DNA of 64,000 nt, taken from JBCCAG01 sp050331115 (GTDB lineage Bacteria; Cyanobacteriota; Cyanobacteriia; CAKZMO01). Below, piece after piece: positions 28,215 through 36,562 of this stretch (within the stretch, counting starts at the first letter, position 1; every line of letters begins with the position of its first letter). The position numbers and the translations under genes were made by a program. The notes below the pieces were generated by a model. It had not been told where the DNA came from, ran no database searches, and saw nothing but the letters and a program-made list of their open reading frames with translations. The stretch lies in assembly GCA_050331115.1 (NCBI GenBank), contig JBHJHD010000043.1, positions 124,001 through 188,000 of the forward strand. The letters run 5' to 3'.

Positions 28215-29123
28215 TCAGCTAACCGCTTTATGCCGATTAACGTATGCCATAACCGCGTAGTAATAAAGCGTAAACAAAACGCCTACAAAAATCTGCCCTC
28301 CCCAAAAGCCGTGCCAAAACCTAAACCACCCAGGACCCCAGTAGACATAGGCAATTGAAACCAGCATGAGGCGAGGAATGTTTGCGATGAAGGCCAAAAC
28401 AAACGCAGTTGAAATTAGAATGGCAATTTGCTGCCGATTTTGCTGCAGGATGGCTCCCAGAAACAGACCTAAAATAGCCATCGTTATGGCCATGTCTAAA
28501 CCATTGCAGCCCCAGCCCACAATTACAGATCCCTCAGGGAAAGCGATGACTTCCCTTGAGGCGCTCGCTGACCACCCTATCATCCGTAGACTACTTGCGC
28601 TCACGGATGCCATAGCAGATTCTAGGAACTCGTAGGGTACAATAAATTCCCAAGCAAAGCGCGATATTAGCCCTACTCTCGGGTAGACCGTTAGGCCAAT
28701 CAGGAAGGTAGGCAGCTTGAATCTAGAGAAGAACGCGACGCCGAACGTACTTAAGGCGATACCAATCAGCACAGTTAGCCAAACAAATGCTTGAGACCAA
28801 AGCGCAAATCGACAGAATGGGAAGAGGAGCGTTGCGCTCAAGATGAGAGCATGGCCTAGAAACTTATCTTCGCCGGATGCTTTGAGCTGCAGTAGCCTGC
28901 TTTTCTGGTGCCATAGTTCAGCAAATGCGAGACCCAAAAGACCCAGGATTAGAAACCAGCCAGACTTCCCAAGCAAGGCGCGCTGGAACAGATATATGAA
29001 CCAGGCAGGGAAGTAAACCAATCCGACAACAAGCCCAAGAAAAACAATTTTCCCATGGCTGGTTCTAGCGGCTTGAGAAATTTTCTTCGACGCATACTTT
29101 AAAGGTGGCTGAAGTGTTTGCAT
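28215..29123 (-). CDS. crtA: Cyanoexosortase A
   Basis: This 302-residue membrane protein has eight or more hydrophobic segments and the three exosortase catalytic blocks. These are Cys in VIVGWGCNGLDMAITMA, Arg in FIANIPRLMLVSIAY and His in GWFRFWHGFWGG. It belongs to the cysteine transpeptidase-like exosortase/archaeosortase family that cuts PEP-CTERM-like tails. The gene sits between an HpsJ-like gene (68 bases upstream) and a PTPA-tailed protein, which together form a minimal three-gene sorting unit. The symbol follows the cyanoexosortase usage of crtA and is not the carotenoid gene. Confidence 0.9.
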   Translation of the reverse strand: MQTLQPPLKYASKKISQAARTSHGKIVFLGLVVGLVYFPAWFIYLFQRALLGKSGWFLILGLLGLAFAELWHQKSRLLQLKASGEDKFLGHALILSATLLFPFCRFALWSQAFVWLTVLIGIALSTFGVAFFSRFKLPTFLIGLTVYPRVGLISRFAWEFIVPYEFLESAMASVSASSLRMIGWSASASREVIAFPEGSVIVGWGCNGLDMAITMAILGLFLGAILQQNRQQIAILISTAFVLAFIANIPRLMLVSIAYVYWGPGWFRFWHGFWGGQIFVGVLFTLYYYAVMAYVNRHKAVS

Positions 29124-29190
29124 AATGTATTAGCTACTCCGGCCTACCCGTAGCGAATGCAGTTTCTCAAGCTTCATATTCTGCTGCAGC

Positions 29191-29787
29191 TTAACCGTTC
29201 TGAAGCCCAAATCTGCCCAGGGCAATGAGCGCTAGACCGATAATCATGAGATTAGCAATACTCAATATACCGGCCCTTGTTAGATCCACTTGAACGTCTT
29301 GCTTAAGCGATTCAGACTGGTTCTTGATCTGCCGTACCGCTTGATCTACGTCTGTCAAGGAGAGGCGCTCTGCGCCTTCTGCCGAATCTTGGCCCTCCTG
29401 CAGCTGATTTTGCAGCTGAACCGCTCGATCGTCAATCTGCGTTGCGGCCTGCTCTCTAACCTGTATGGTGTCATGGATGGACAGAATACAAACGAGATGA
29501 ACAACAATGCCCGCCATCAAACAAAAAACGCCTACATTCTTTGTCAGCCCTCGATTGGGAAGAACACCGTAGAGGAGGAGCGCTAGACCGATCACCAGCA
29601 GTATGGCGCGATCGCCCATCTGCTCTAGAAAGCTGAGCCGCCATTGGATAGAATACAAGTCAGCAGAGAAAATTAGAGAAACGGCATCCAGCAGAAATCC
29701 CGCCAGACAGGTCAGACCCACTGTAGTGGTCAATGTCCTTGGGCTGTAGGTTCCGGCTTTCTGAAAGTCTTTTAAAGGAACTTGCAT
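29191..29787 (-). CDS. HpsJ-like protein, cyanoexosortase A-associated
   Basis: The 198-residue protein has three N-terminal hydrophobic helices (TVGLTCLAGFLLDAVSLIF, ILLVIGLALLLYGVLP, GVFCLMAGIVVHLVCIL). A polar coiled-coil-like stretch rich in Gln and Glu follows (about 100-165), then a final helix (ILSIANLMIIGLALIALG). This layout and its place immediately upstream of a cyanoexosortase fit the HpsJ-like family found with these sorting systems. HpsJ itself is linked to hormogonium polysaccharide export. A partner role in presenting or secreting the substrate is inferred. Confidence 0.75.
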   Translation of the reverse strand: MQVPLKDFQKAGTYSPRTLTTTVGLTCLAGFLLDAVSLIFSADLYSIQWRLSFLEQMGDRAILLVIGLALLLYGVLPNRGLTKNVGVFCLMAGIVVHLVCILSIHDTIQVREQAATQIDDRAVQLQNQLQEGQDSAEGAERLSLTDVDQAVRQIKNQSESLKQDVQVDLTRAGILSIANLMIIGLALIALGRFGLQNG

Positions 29788-30255
29788 AGCGTTCTATAGT
29801 CTTAATCTATAGGTCTAAATATAGAAGATTTGATAATATACTGCCCGCCAAGCCTGTCAACCTGCTTGATGCCCTAGGCAGCCTTGCAGTACGAGCGGCC
29901 TTGCAAGTTAGAACCTAGGCAAACTAGCCTGAAATACCAGCGTTAGAGCGGACGCCATGAAGCCGACTTAACGATCAATGACTGGCTATACCTGTCGGGA
30001 ACCGCTTTCAGCCCAAAAGACAACGGACACACTATCATCCTACGAATGCAATTATTCCCTGACTCACCCTGAAGGTGCCACAGCACCTTGCGTGAATTTA
30101 CGGGACTTAAGTAAAAAACGGAGTTTTATAAAGATTGTGTAAAGTAGCCAGCCTCGATTACATATACCAATCTTTACGGGTGGACGGGTGCCTGCCGGGC
30201 CCGAGCGCAGCGATAGAGATAACTCGGTCAAAGGACCAGATAAACTAAGAGGAAT
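29788..30255. promoter_or_regulatory. Divergent intergenic region between the hpsJ-like and CHAT-FHA genes
   Basis: These 468 bases separate divergent genes and should carry both promoters. An AT-rich stretch at 29810-29845 (GATAATATA) suits the sorting operon or a divergent promoter. A hairpin at 30064-30095 has two stems: TCAC/GTGA outside and AAGGTGC/GCACCTT inside. It could be a protein-binding site or a leader structure. A 65-codon minus-strand frame here looks like noise. AAGAGG lies just before the CHAT-FHA GTG. Confidence 0.4.
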
Positions 30256-31953
30256 GTGCACCGTGCTGTCATTGCTGTAGACGCCATGCTTCCGTCCTCT
30301 GAGGCTGATATTCCCTGCTTGAGCCTAGCCATCGGTCGCCTCGGTGAGGCTGAAGCCCGTCAGTACGTCGTTTGGGTGCTGGAAGCGCCATATCCTGGGG
30401 GCTACGCGCTACACGATCGCCCCTGGCAGCCCTATCTGTCGCGGGCTTGGTCTGCCTGGCAGATGATGTTCTCCCAGGCTCCTGCGCCGTTTTCGGGCGA
30501 GTCTTCTGAGCTAGAGCTAGAGCCATCGCCGGGTCCACCCATGAACTACACTAGCCGGCTGATGCAGCATTTGGGAATTCGGCTGTGGCGATGGCTGTTC
30601 GACAGCGCCATCGGCCGCAGCTTGGATAAAAGTCAAGGCGTAGCCCTAGGTCAGCGGAACTCGCTGCGGCTACGCCTAGCGGTCCGCGACGCCAACCTAA
30701 TTCAGATGCCCTGGGAAATTATGCAGGCTAGCGCCGGTCAGCGGCCGATTTCCTTGGGATCTCCTATTCTATTTAGCCGCACCATTAGCGAGGTCGAGCC
30801 CCTGCCGCCGCTTCAGGAAGACGCTAATCTACGCATCTTGCTCGTTGTGGGTCAACCGAGCCTAGATGCCGCTGCCGGCAGCGCCCCACCTGCCGGTTCC
30901 CTAAACTTAGACCGTGACTTTGAGGCCCTGGCTCAGGCGATGGAAGATGCCGGTGGACCGAGGACTGTCCCACGGCGATCGCCCTCTAGCAGTCAGGTCA
31001 CCCGCCTCATTCAACCCTCCCCGGCAGAGCTAATCAGTCATCTCAGCTCATCGTCCTATAACATGTTTGTCTACGCGGGCCATGGTGCCCCTGGCCCGGA
31101 TGGTGGGCGGCTGTTTCTCAGCCCTGGTCGAGAGATCAACGGCATGGAGCTGGCCCAGGTGCTCGCGGGTAGCCCGGTAAAGCTGGCGGTGTTTAACGCC
31201 TGCTGGGGTGCCCAGGCCGATCGAGACTCTGAGGGGCTGGTCCCTCGCAGCAGCCTGGCGGAGGTTCTGGTTTGCCAAGGCGTGCCTGCCGTTTTAGGAA
31301 TGCGCGATACGATTGCTGATTCAGAAGCCCTCAGCTTTATCCAAGCCTTTACAGCTGCGTTATCGAGGCACGGTTCCATTGATCTTGCGGTGGCAGAGGC
31401 CCGACAGCAGCTGCTGACCCTCTACAAGTTCAATTGCCCCGCCTGGACCTTGCCAGTCCTCTATATGCACCCAGAATTTAATGGGCAGCTTCTCTCGATG
31501 CAGGAGGAGGGCACCGAGATTCCTGAGATTTCTCCGCAGTGGGTGTCTCAAATAACGCCAGCGGCAGCTCTGCGTACGGTGGATGCCTTACCCCGCGAGT
31601 GCTGGCCCGTAGAGGGCGGGCTTATGCGGGTTGGTAAGGAGCAGGATAACGATTTAGTCCTTCGAGGACCAGGCGTGTCCCGCAGGCACGCTGAGATTGT
31701 CTACCGAGATGCTCTCATGAGTCCAGTGCAGACATCGGCCTACTACTTGAGAGACTTTTCCCGATTTGGCACCTTTATTCGCCAGCCAAAGGGATGGCGT
31801 CGAGTTCATAATCAAGAAGTGCCGCTCACGCCCTACACGCAAGTCAAATTTGGCAGTCAGGAAAATCCATCCCTTGAATTTGTTACGGGTGGAGACGGCT
31901 CCTCCAGTGTAGGGAACGGCTCGGATAATCCTTTTGGGCAGCCCTCTCGCTGA
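30256..31953 (+). CDS. CHAT-domain (caspase-like) protein with C-terminal FHA domain
   Basis: The 565-residue protein joins two modules. Residues of about 190-415 form a CHAT domain with the caspase-type dyad His276 (VYAGHGAPG) and Cys316 (VFNACWGAQ), so it may be an active cysteine peptidase. Residues of about 450-550 form an FHA phosphothreonine reader (MRVGKEQDNDLVL, GVSRRHAEIVYRD, FSRFGTFI). The N-terminal region (IPCLSLAIGRL, YVVWVLEAPYPGG) resembles leaders of other cyanobacterial CHAT proteins. The start is a GTG with AAGAGG three bases upstream; ATG 30286 is an alternative. The combination suggests peptidase activity steered by Ser/Thr phosphorylation. A second FHA protein, fused to a PrsW protease, is two genes away. 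Confidence 0.88.
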   Translation: MHRAVIAVDAMLPSSEADIPCLSLAIGRLGEAEARQYVVWVLEAPYPGGYALHDRPWQPYLSRAWSAWQMMFSQAPAPFSGESSELELEPSPGPPMNYTSRLMQHLGIRLWRWLFDSAIGRSLDKSQGVALGQRNSLRLRLAVRDANLIQMPWEIMQASAGQRPISLGSPILFSRTISEVEPLPPLQEDANLRILLVVGQPSLDAAAGSAPPAGSLNLDRDFEALAQAMEDAGGPRTVPRRSPSSSQVTRLIQPSPAELISHLSSSSYNMFVYAGHGAPGPDGGRLFLSPGREINGMELAQVLAGSPVKLAVFNACWGAQADRDSEGLVPRSSLAEVLVCQGVPAVLGMRDTIADSEALSFIQAFTAALSRHGSIDLAVAEARQQLLTLYKFNCPAWTLPVLYMHPEFNGQLLSMQEEGTEIPEISPQWVSQITPAAALRTVDALPRECWPVEGGLMRVGKEQDNDLVLRGPGVSRRHAEIVYRDALMSPVQTSAYYLRDFSRFGTFIRQPKGWRRVHNQEVPLTPYTQVKFGSQENPSLEFVTGGDGSSSVGNGSDNPFGQPSR

Positions 31954-32415
31954 TCTAACAGGTCTACGGGATGATTTATCGGCCTATGGGACAAGAGAAA
32001 ATTGTGTCACTGCCCTTGCGGAATGGATCTGCAGCGCCCTGTAGCTCCCTGTAATCAGCTACCCGAAACAAAGTTGCCGCCATGACAAGTTTGTAACTAA
32101 GTTTGGAAAGCTGACAGGCTTCGAAGCTGAGCTAAGACAATCTGTCGCTCGCCCCAGCGGCAGATTCAATGCGCTCTAAGCCAACGTGTTTCAAGTCAAT
32201 AAGCCCCAAGTCAATAGGCTCCAAGCCAGCGAACCCTAGACCCGCGACAGCGACAGCCAAGAACTCTAGCTAGAGATACCGCGATCGACCCGCTTAGTAC
32301 AAGCGATACTGCGCCGGCTGCCGACTGATTACCGATTGGGCCTGCCCCATCTTCGCAGACGCCCCCAAATACAATATAAAACTGATGCTAGCCGCAATCT
32401 ATAGGAGTTGACCGC
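31954..32415. other. 462-base intergenic region with a 15-bp tandem repeat
   Basis: This spacer separates the CHAT-FHA gene from the next gene on the same strand. Its middle contains four 15-bp units (32177-32236). AT-rich sequence before 32400 (AATATAAAACTG) could be a -10 region, and GGAG follows seven bases before the downstream ATG. No gene was recognised. Confidence 0.5.
32177..32236. repeat. Four degenerate 15-bp tandem repeats
   Basis: Units two and three are CAAGTCAATAAGCCC and CAAGTCAATAGGCTC (12 of 15 identical). Unit four, CAAGCCAGCGAACCC, and unit one, TAAGCCAACGTGTTT, are more diverged. The period is exactly 15 although the region is non-coding. Confidence 0.75.
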
Positions 32416-33006
32416 ATGTCCGATTTTACTCAGCCTTCACTCAATGGCAACCAAACTGAGCTTGAATTCCTGCAGCAGGTTCTTGCCGATGCTAGCGAGC
32501 GCTACTGCTGGGAATTCATCGAGCGGGAAGCTGACGCTGATCCAGGCCCAACTGAGCCTGAATCAGCAGATTTACGGCCAGAGCGGCTCGACGAAACCCC
32601 TTTCTTTGACAGTCTTGAGCTGGCCTGGAACCAGGCGGATGCTGCCCTAGCCCTTGAGACGCAAATCCATCGGTCATTAGGCGATCGCCTTCCGCAGCCC
32701 CTGCTCCAAGCGCTTTTGACTAACGCCCAGCAGGCAATCCATCGGGGACAGTCCCTGGGGGAACAGCTAGTCCAATGCGTCCAGGGGTTGACTCCTCAGC
32801 TCGACGAGGACGACCTGCAGGTGATGGTCAGGCCCTATACCCTAGCGATGCGGAACCAAAAGACTGCCTTCTCCCTAGAAACCCTGCGCGCTTCAGTCCG
32901 CGCTGCCCAGTGGACCGACCTTTCCCCTATCGAGCGCGCGCGTCTCAGTATAGGCATCTCCCACTACCTGCTCGCTCACCTGCCGCACCATACCCCCCGG
33001 CCTTAG
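32416..33006 (+). CDS. Unknown acidic protein next to FHA genes
   Basis: I do not recognise this 196-residue family. The N-terminal 80 residues are strongly acidic (WEFIEREADADPGPTEPESA). The rest is predicted helical (AALALETQIHRSLGDRLPQP, GESLGEQLVQ-like amphipathic stretches, LSPIERARLSIGISHYLLAH). It has no signal peptide or membrane segment. The start is clear: ATG 32416 with GGAG seven bases upstream. It lies between CHAT-FHA and the convergent FHA-PrsW gene, so it could be an adaptor, substrate or inhibitor in that group. That idea rests on position only. Confidence 0.7.
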   Translation: MSDFTQPSLNGNQTELEFLQQVLADASERYCWEFIEREADADPGPTEPESADLRPERLDETPFFDSLELAWNQADAALALETQIHRSLGDRLPQPLLQALLTNAQQAIHRGQSLGEQLVQCVQGLTPQLDEDDLQVMVRPYTLAMRNQKTAFSLETLRASVRAAQWTDLSPIERARLSIGISHYLLAHLPHHTPRP

Positions 33007-33023
33007 ATCATCGTTTACTGCTG

Positions 33024-34418
33024 TTAGCTGCGACCTTTTCGGCGGAGAATGCTTGTTGCAAAGTTTTGCTCCCGAGTAGGAGAAATCGCCCGCGCTTTGA
33101 GGATAGCCGCCGTTAGAAATGCGTAGGAGAGCGCGCCGACGAGGGCTAGCACCGCCGGATTGATAAATCCAGTCGTATTCCACAGGGCGTGTAGTAAGGC
33201 AGCCGAGAAGTAGCCTATCATCAGCGTTTGCCAGCGGTGCGTCGGCTTGAGAACGCTGAGTCCTATGAAATAGCCCAGGTATCCGCTGTAGGCCATGTGG
33301 CCCGACACTGACCCCAAGATTCGAGGGATGAGAATCTGCAGTCCCAGCAACCCGGTCTCAATACTGCCTTGGTGAGCCTGGAACCTAACCTCGCTCGCAA
33401 TGCCCGGCACGTATTGACTCAAGGTCTCGACTAGGGTAAAGCCCACGGCCGACGCGGTCCCCAGCAAAATTCCGTCTAAGGGCTCCGTCACGCCCAGCGA
33501 TCGCCGCAGCGGCGGCAGCAGTAAGCTCAGCCAGGCTATGAGCAATACTGGCAAAGCCTTAAGCAGTTCCTCCATCAGCCCCGCCCCGAAAAACATCTGC
33601 ATCAGCAGGCGCCATACGCTCACTTGGGTTGGGTCCGTGGGAATTTCTCCGGGCAGTATTTCTCGAAATACTATGATGAACGCCGGCAATAGCGGGCTCA
33701 CCAGCAGCAGTACCGTGGACGCCATCGTCCCGAGGAGTATCCACCAAGGCTTTTGCTTACCGCAGAGCTGATAGACGAAGTAATAGGCAAATCCAGAGAT
33801 GTAGACCGCTAAAATACCGTTAAAAAAGCCTGGGTTGCCTACCGCAATAAACATCGACACAACGAACAGCACGGTTGTTATGCCGGGGCCAAGGTAGGCC
33901 TTGCGGGGTAGGTCGTGGCCTGTGGAGATGATGGGAAAGAGCTGGCTGAAGGTAACGCTGCTTGAGGGGGACTGCGGGGCTGAGTCTGGGGCAGCGCTGG
34001 GGAAAGATTCGCTGTCATAGCCCCTAGCGGGCACGGGGAGATGACCCGCTAGGTCCTCAGGGGAGAGCAGCTCAAAAATGAACTGCGGCCCCTGCCGCCC
34101 TAAGCTGATGCGATCGCCTTCCCGAAGCCAGTGGGGCGCTTCCAGCTTATCGCCGTTCACGTAGGTGCCGTTTGAGCTGTTTAGGTCCTCAAGCCGCCAG
34201 GCGGACTCAGCGCCCTTGGCAGGAGCGCCGTAGGCCGCGATACAGACATGCTGCCGCGATACGCCGGTGTAAACGCGGGTATCTAGAACAATTTGACAGG
34301 CCGGGTCCCGCCCGATTTTGACGTCTCCTGCGTAGGGGAGTGGGTAAAACTCAACGCTGGCAATGCCGCCAGAGGAGACTTGTCGTAGAATTGCGGCAGG
34401 CGGACGGGAGGTGTTCAT
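33024..34418 (-). CDS. FHA-domain PrsW-family intramembrane protease
   Basis: The 464-residue protein starts with an FHA domain (VKIGRDPACQIVLD, TGVSRQHVCI, LNSSNGTYVNGDKL). After a Pro/Ser linker come about nine membrane helices with PrsW motifs. These are the EExxK glutamates (LMEELLKALPV), FTLVE, the His in GHMAYSGYLG and HALWN. PrsW cuts anti-sigma factors within the membrane in Bacillus. Here an FHA head would tie cleavage to a phosphothreonine signal. The neighbour CHAT-FHA gene and the membrane-anchored PP2C phosphatase fit one signalling group. The target is unknown. Confidence 0.9.
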   Translation of the reverse strand: MNTSRPPAAILRQVSSGGIASVEFYPLPYAGDVKIGRDPACQIVLDTRVYTGVSRQHVCIAAYGAPAKGAESAWRLEDLNSSNGTYVNGDKLEAPHWLREGDRISLGRQGPQFIFELLSPEDLAGHLPVPARGYDSESFPSAAPDSAPQSPSSSVTFSQLFPIISTGHDLPRKAYLGPGITTVLFVVSMFIAVGNPGFFNGILAVYISGFAYYFVYQLCGKQKPWWILLGTMASTVLLLVSPLLPAFIIVFREILPGEIPTDPTQVSVWRLLMQMFFGAGLMEELLKALPVLLIAWLSLLLPPLRRSLGVTEPLDGILLGTASAVGFTLVETLSQYVPGIASEVRFQAHQGSIETGLLGLQILIPRILGSVSGHMAYSGYLGYFIGLSVLKPTHRWQTLMIGYFSAALLHALWNTTGFINPAVLALVGALSYAFLTAAILKARAISPTREQNFATSILRRKGRS

Positions 34419-34466
34419 TACCCAATAGCGGAGCGAGTTCTATCTTCAGCCTAGGTCGGCGACCTC

Positions 34467-34498
34467 AGCTGAGCCGCAGCTTTAGCTGCGGCTCAGCT
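34467..34498. terminator. Perfect 14-bp stem hairpin between two minus-strand genes
   Basis: AGCTGAGCCGCAGC (34467-34480) pairs perfectly with GCTGCGGCTCAGCT (34485-34498) around a TTTA loop. It lies downstream of the small membrane-protein gene and upstream of the FHA-PrsW gene. There is no clear T-run on either strand, so it may be a transcript-stabilising stem or an atypical terminator. Confidence 0.5.
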
Positions 34499-34538
34499 TT
34501 ACTGCCATGGCTTTACTGCCACGGCTTTACTGCCAATG
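34497..34538. repeat. Three 14-bp tandem repeats
   Basis: CTTTACTGCCATGG, CTTTACTGCCACGG and CTTTACTGCCAATG lie head to tail, directly against the hairpin at 34467-34498. The first unit overlaps the last bases of the stem. Confidence 0.85.
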
Positions 34539-34624
34539 ATGGCACAACCTAACCTATACCGGCTAAGGGCAATAGGTCCGCAGCGCTAGTGCATGCCCTC
34601 AACCCTATCGGCCCAGACTTGCGC

Positions 34625-34822
34625 CTACAGGTTGGCGCGGGCGTCCTGAACAGCCGCATAAAAAAACAGACCCGTGAGGGGAACGCTGAGGGCCAGAATG
34701 ATGCTGGTCAACGTTCCGCCGAGCTGGGGCACTCCAGAAGACAGCTCAAACACGGAACCCACGGCTGCGATCGCCGCAACGCAAGAACAGGCGAGGAAAA
34801 GCCCGCTTTTGGGAGTTAACAT
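34625..34822 (-). CDS. Small two-helix membrane protein
   Basis: The 65-residue product has two hydrophobic segments (SGLFLACSCVAAIAAVGSVF and LTSIILALSVPLTGLFFYAA) with a short Gly/Pro loop between them. It looks like a short conserved protein of cyanobacteria without an assigned role. The composition and the clean ATG make it more likely real than a chance frame. Confidence 0.65.
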   Translation of the reverse strand: MLTPKSGLFLACSCVAAIAAVGSVFELSSGVPQLGGTLTSIILALSVPLTGLFFYAAVQDARANL

Positions 34823-34947
34823 AGCACCTCAATGGCGTAGAAGCCTCAAAATTTTACACCAGCGTCAGGCCCAATGACCACGCGACGGACAGGCCCAACA
34901 AAACCCTGAGCTAATCGCTAGACCGCTAGCCGTCGGGCAACCAACCG

Positions 34948-35517
34948 CTAAGCGATCGCCTGGACCGCCTGGTGCGAAAAGCCGTGCTTGCTGAGCTCCT
35001 CGGTCAGCAGCAGCGTGTTTTCCACGCGATCGACGAACATGACGCCGTTGAGATGATCCATCTCGTGTTGAATGACGCGGGAGACCAGCCCGTCTAGCTT
35101 GCGACGCTGGGGCCGGCCGTTTTCGTCTTTGAAGGCGACTTCGACAACCTTAGGCCGCGTTACGTCTAGATATATGTTTGGAATGCTTAAGCAGCCTTCC
35201 TTGAACGAACATAGCTCTTTACCCGCGCCCTTGATGACGGGGTTGATTAGCACCAGCGGCGCTGTTGCTGCATCTTCAGGGTCGGGGTCTACCACCAAGA
35301 GCTGCTTGTTGATGCCCACCTGGGGCGCTGCTAGCCCAATGCCATCCTCGCTGTACATGGTCTGCAGCATCTCTTTGATGAACTGACGCATTTCGACGTC
35401 GACTTTATTCACGCGCTTGGCGGGCTGACGCAGCACGCGATCGCCGAGGTAGTGGAGCTGGAGCGGCGGTTTTGCCAACTTCTTTTTTTCAACGAGTACT
35501 TGGGTTTGAGGAGCCAT
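34948..35517 (-). CDS. def: Peptide deformylase
   Basis: This 189-residue iron enzyme removes formyl from the N-terminal Met of new proteins. The three family motifs are present: GIGLAAPQVG, EGCLSIP (metal Cys) and QHEMDHLNG (HExxH). The ATG at 35517 (MAPQTQVLVEKKK) fits cyanobacterial homologues. A start at 35589 would add 24 residues with no support. It is divergent from ftsX across about 120 bases. Confidence 0.96.
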   Translation of the reverse strand: MAPQTQVLVEKKKLAKPPLQLHYLGDRVLRQPAKRVNKVDVEMRQFIKEMLQTMYSEDGIGLAAPQVGINKQLLVVDPDPEDAATAPLVLINPVIKGAGKELCSFKEGCLSIPNIYLDVTRPKVVEVAFKDENGRPQRRKLDGLVSRVIQHEMDHLNGVMFVDRVENTLLLTEELSKHGFSHQAVQAIA

Positions 35518-35638
35518 GAGGATAAACTGAGGGCGGTCAACGAGTTTAACAGTCGCTATATCTATATTAATCAATTCTTGACTCGTCACTGCTGATGATT
35601 CGCCGCCTTAGTATTGATAGCGCAGAAGGAGCGACCTG

Positions 35639-36538
35639 GTGCTGAAATTTATTACAAAACTGGATTACCTGCTGCGGGAAACGCTGCTGGGCCTCAAGCG
35701 CGGCGGCTGGATGAACTGGGCGGCGGTGAGTACCGTGACGGTGCTGCTGTTTTTATTTGGCCTTAGCCTCCAAGCCTCTTGGCAGTTTGAGCGGCTGCTC
35801 AACCAGTTTGGTAGCCAGCTTGAGATCTCCGCCTATCTCAACGCCACGGTCGACGGCTCGCAGGTTGAGCCGTCGGTTGCGGCCCTTCCCCAGGTGGCGG
35901 CGGTGTCTGTGGTAACCCGGGAGGAGGCCTGGCGAGCGCTGCTCGAAGCTATGGGCCTTTCTGACATTGCTGCTGCGACCCGGCAGCTCAGCGGCAATCC
36001 CCTGGTGGATGAGCTTAAGGTTAGGGCCACCAGTTCAGAAGCGGTCCCCGGTTTAGCGGAAAAAATTGCCGCTATCGACGGCGTCGACGCAGTGCAGTAC
36101 GTCGATGAAGCTGTCAGACGAATTACCGAGCTGAATGAGGGGCTGAGCATCATCAGCATTGTGATCATTTCGCTGCTCATTCTAACGGCGATCGCGGTCA
36201 TCACCACCACTATTCGCCTGATTGTGATGGCCCGGCGACGGGAAATCGAGGTAATGCAGCTGGTGGGGGCAACCGCTATTTGGATTTACTTCCCTTTTAT
36301 TTTGCAGGGCATCACCTTCGGCTTTGTGGGCGCGCTGCTGGCCTGGGGCGGTTTGGTGGGCATTCAGCAGTCTATTCAGCATGTCTTGGCGCGGCAGCCC
36401 GATTTCATCCAATATCTTACGCAGGACACCGATTTTGGCGTGCATCCGCTGCTGCTGCCGCTAATTCTGCTGGGTCTAGGGACTTCTGTTGGTCTAATGG
36501 GAAGTCTATTCGCGGTTCGCCGCCACGCGACGCGCTAG
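35639..36538 (+). CDS. ftsX: FtsX-type cell-division ABC transporter permease
   Basis: The 299-residue membrane protein has the FtsX layout. An N-terminal helix (AAVSTVTVLLFLFGLSL) is followed by an extracytoplasmic loop of about 120 residues (LEISAYLNATVDG, ATRQLSGNPLVDELKV). Three more helices complete it, with ARRREIEVMQLVGAT between them. FtsX works with the ATPase FtsE to control septal murein hydrolases. The start is a GTG with AAGGAG at a good distance. No ftsE gene is adjacent. Confidence 0.93.
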   Translation: MLKFITKLDYLLRETLLGLKRGGWMNWAAVSTVTVLLFLFGLSLQASWQFERLLNQFGSQLEISAYLNATVDGSQVEPSVAALPQVAAVSVVTREEAWRALLEAMGLSDIAAATRQLSGNPLVDELKVRATSSEAVPGLAEKIAAIDGVDAVQYVDEAVRRITELNEGLSIISIVIISLLILTAIAVITTTIRLIVMARRREIEVMQLVGATAIWIYFPFILQGITFGFVGALLAWGGLVGIQQSIQHVLARQPDFIQYLTQDTDFGVHPLLLPLILLGLGTSVGLMGSLFAVRRHATR

Positions 36539-36562
36539 GCGCTAGCTGGCTTCAGGGCAGCC

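Noticed and set aside
30064..30261. 65-codon minus-strand frame before CHAT-FHA
   Set aside because: Covers the likely promoter, lacks a ribosome site and has no recognisable content.
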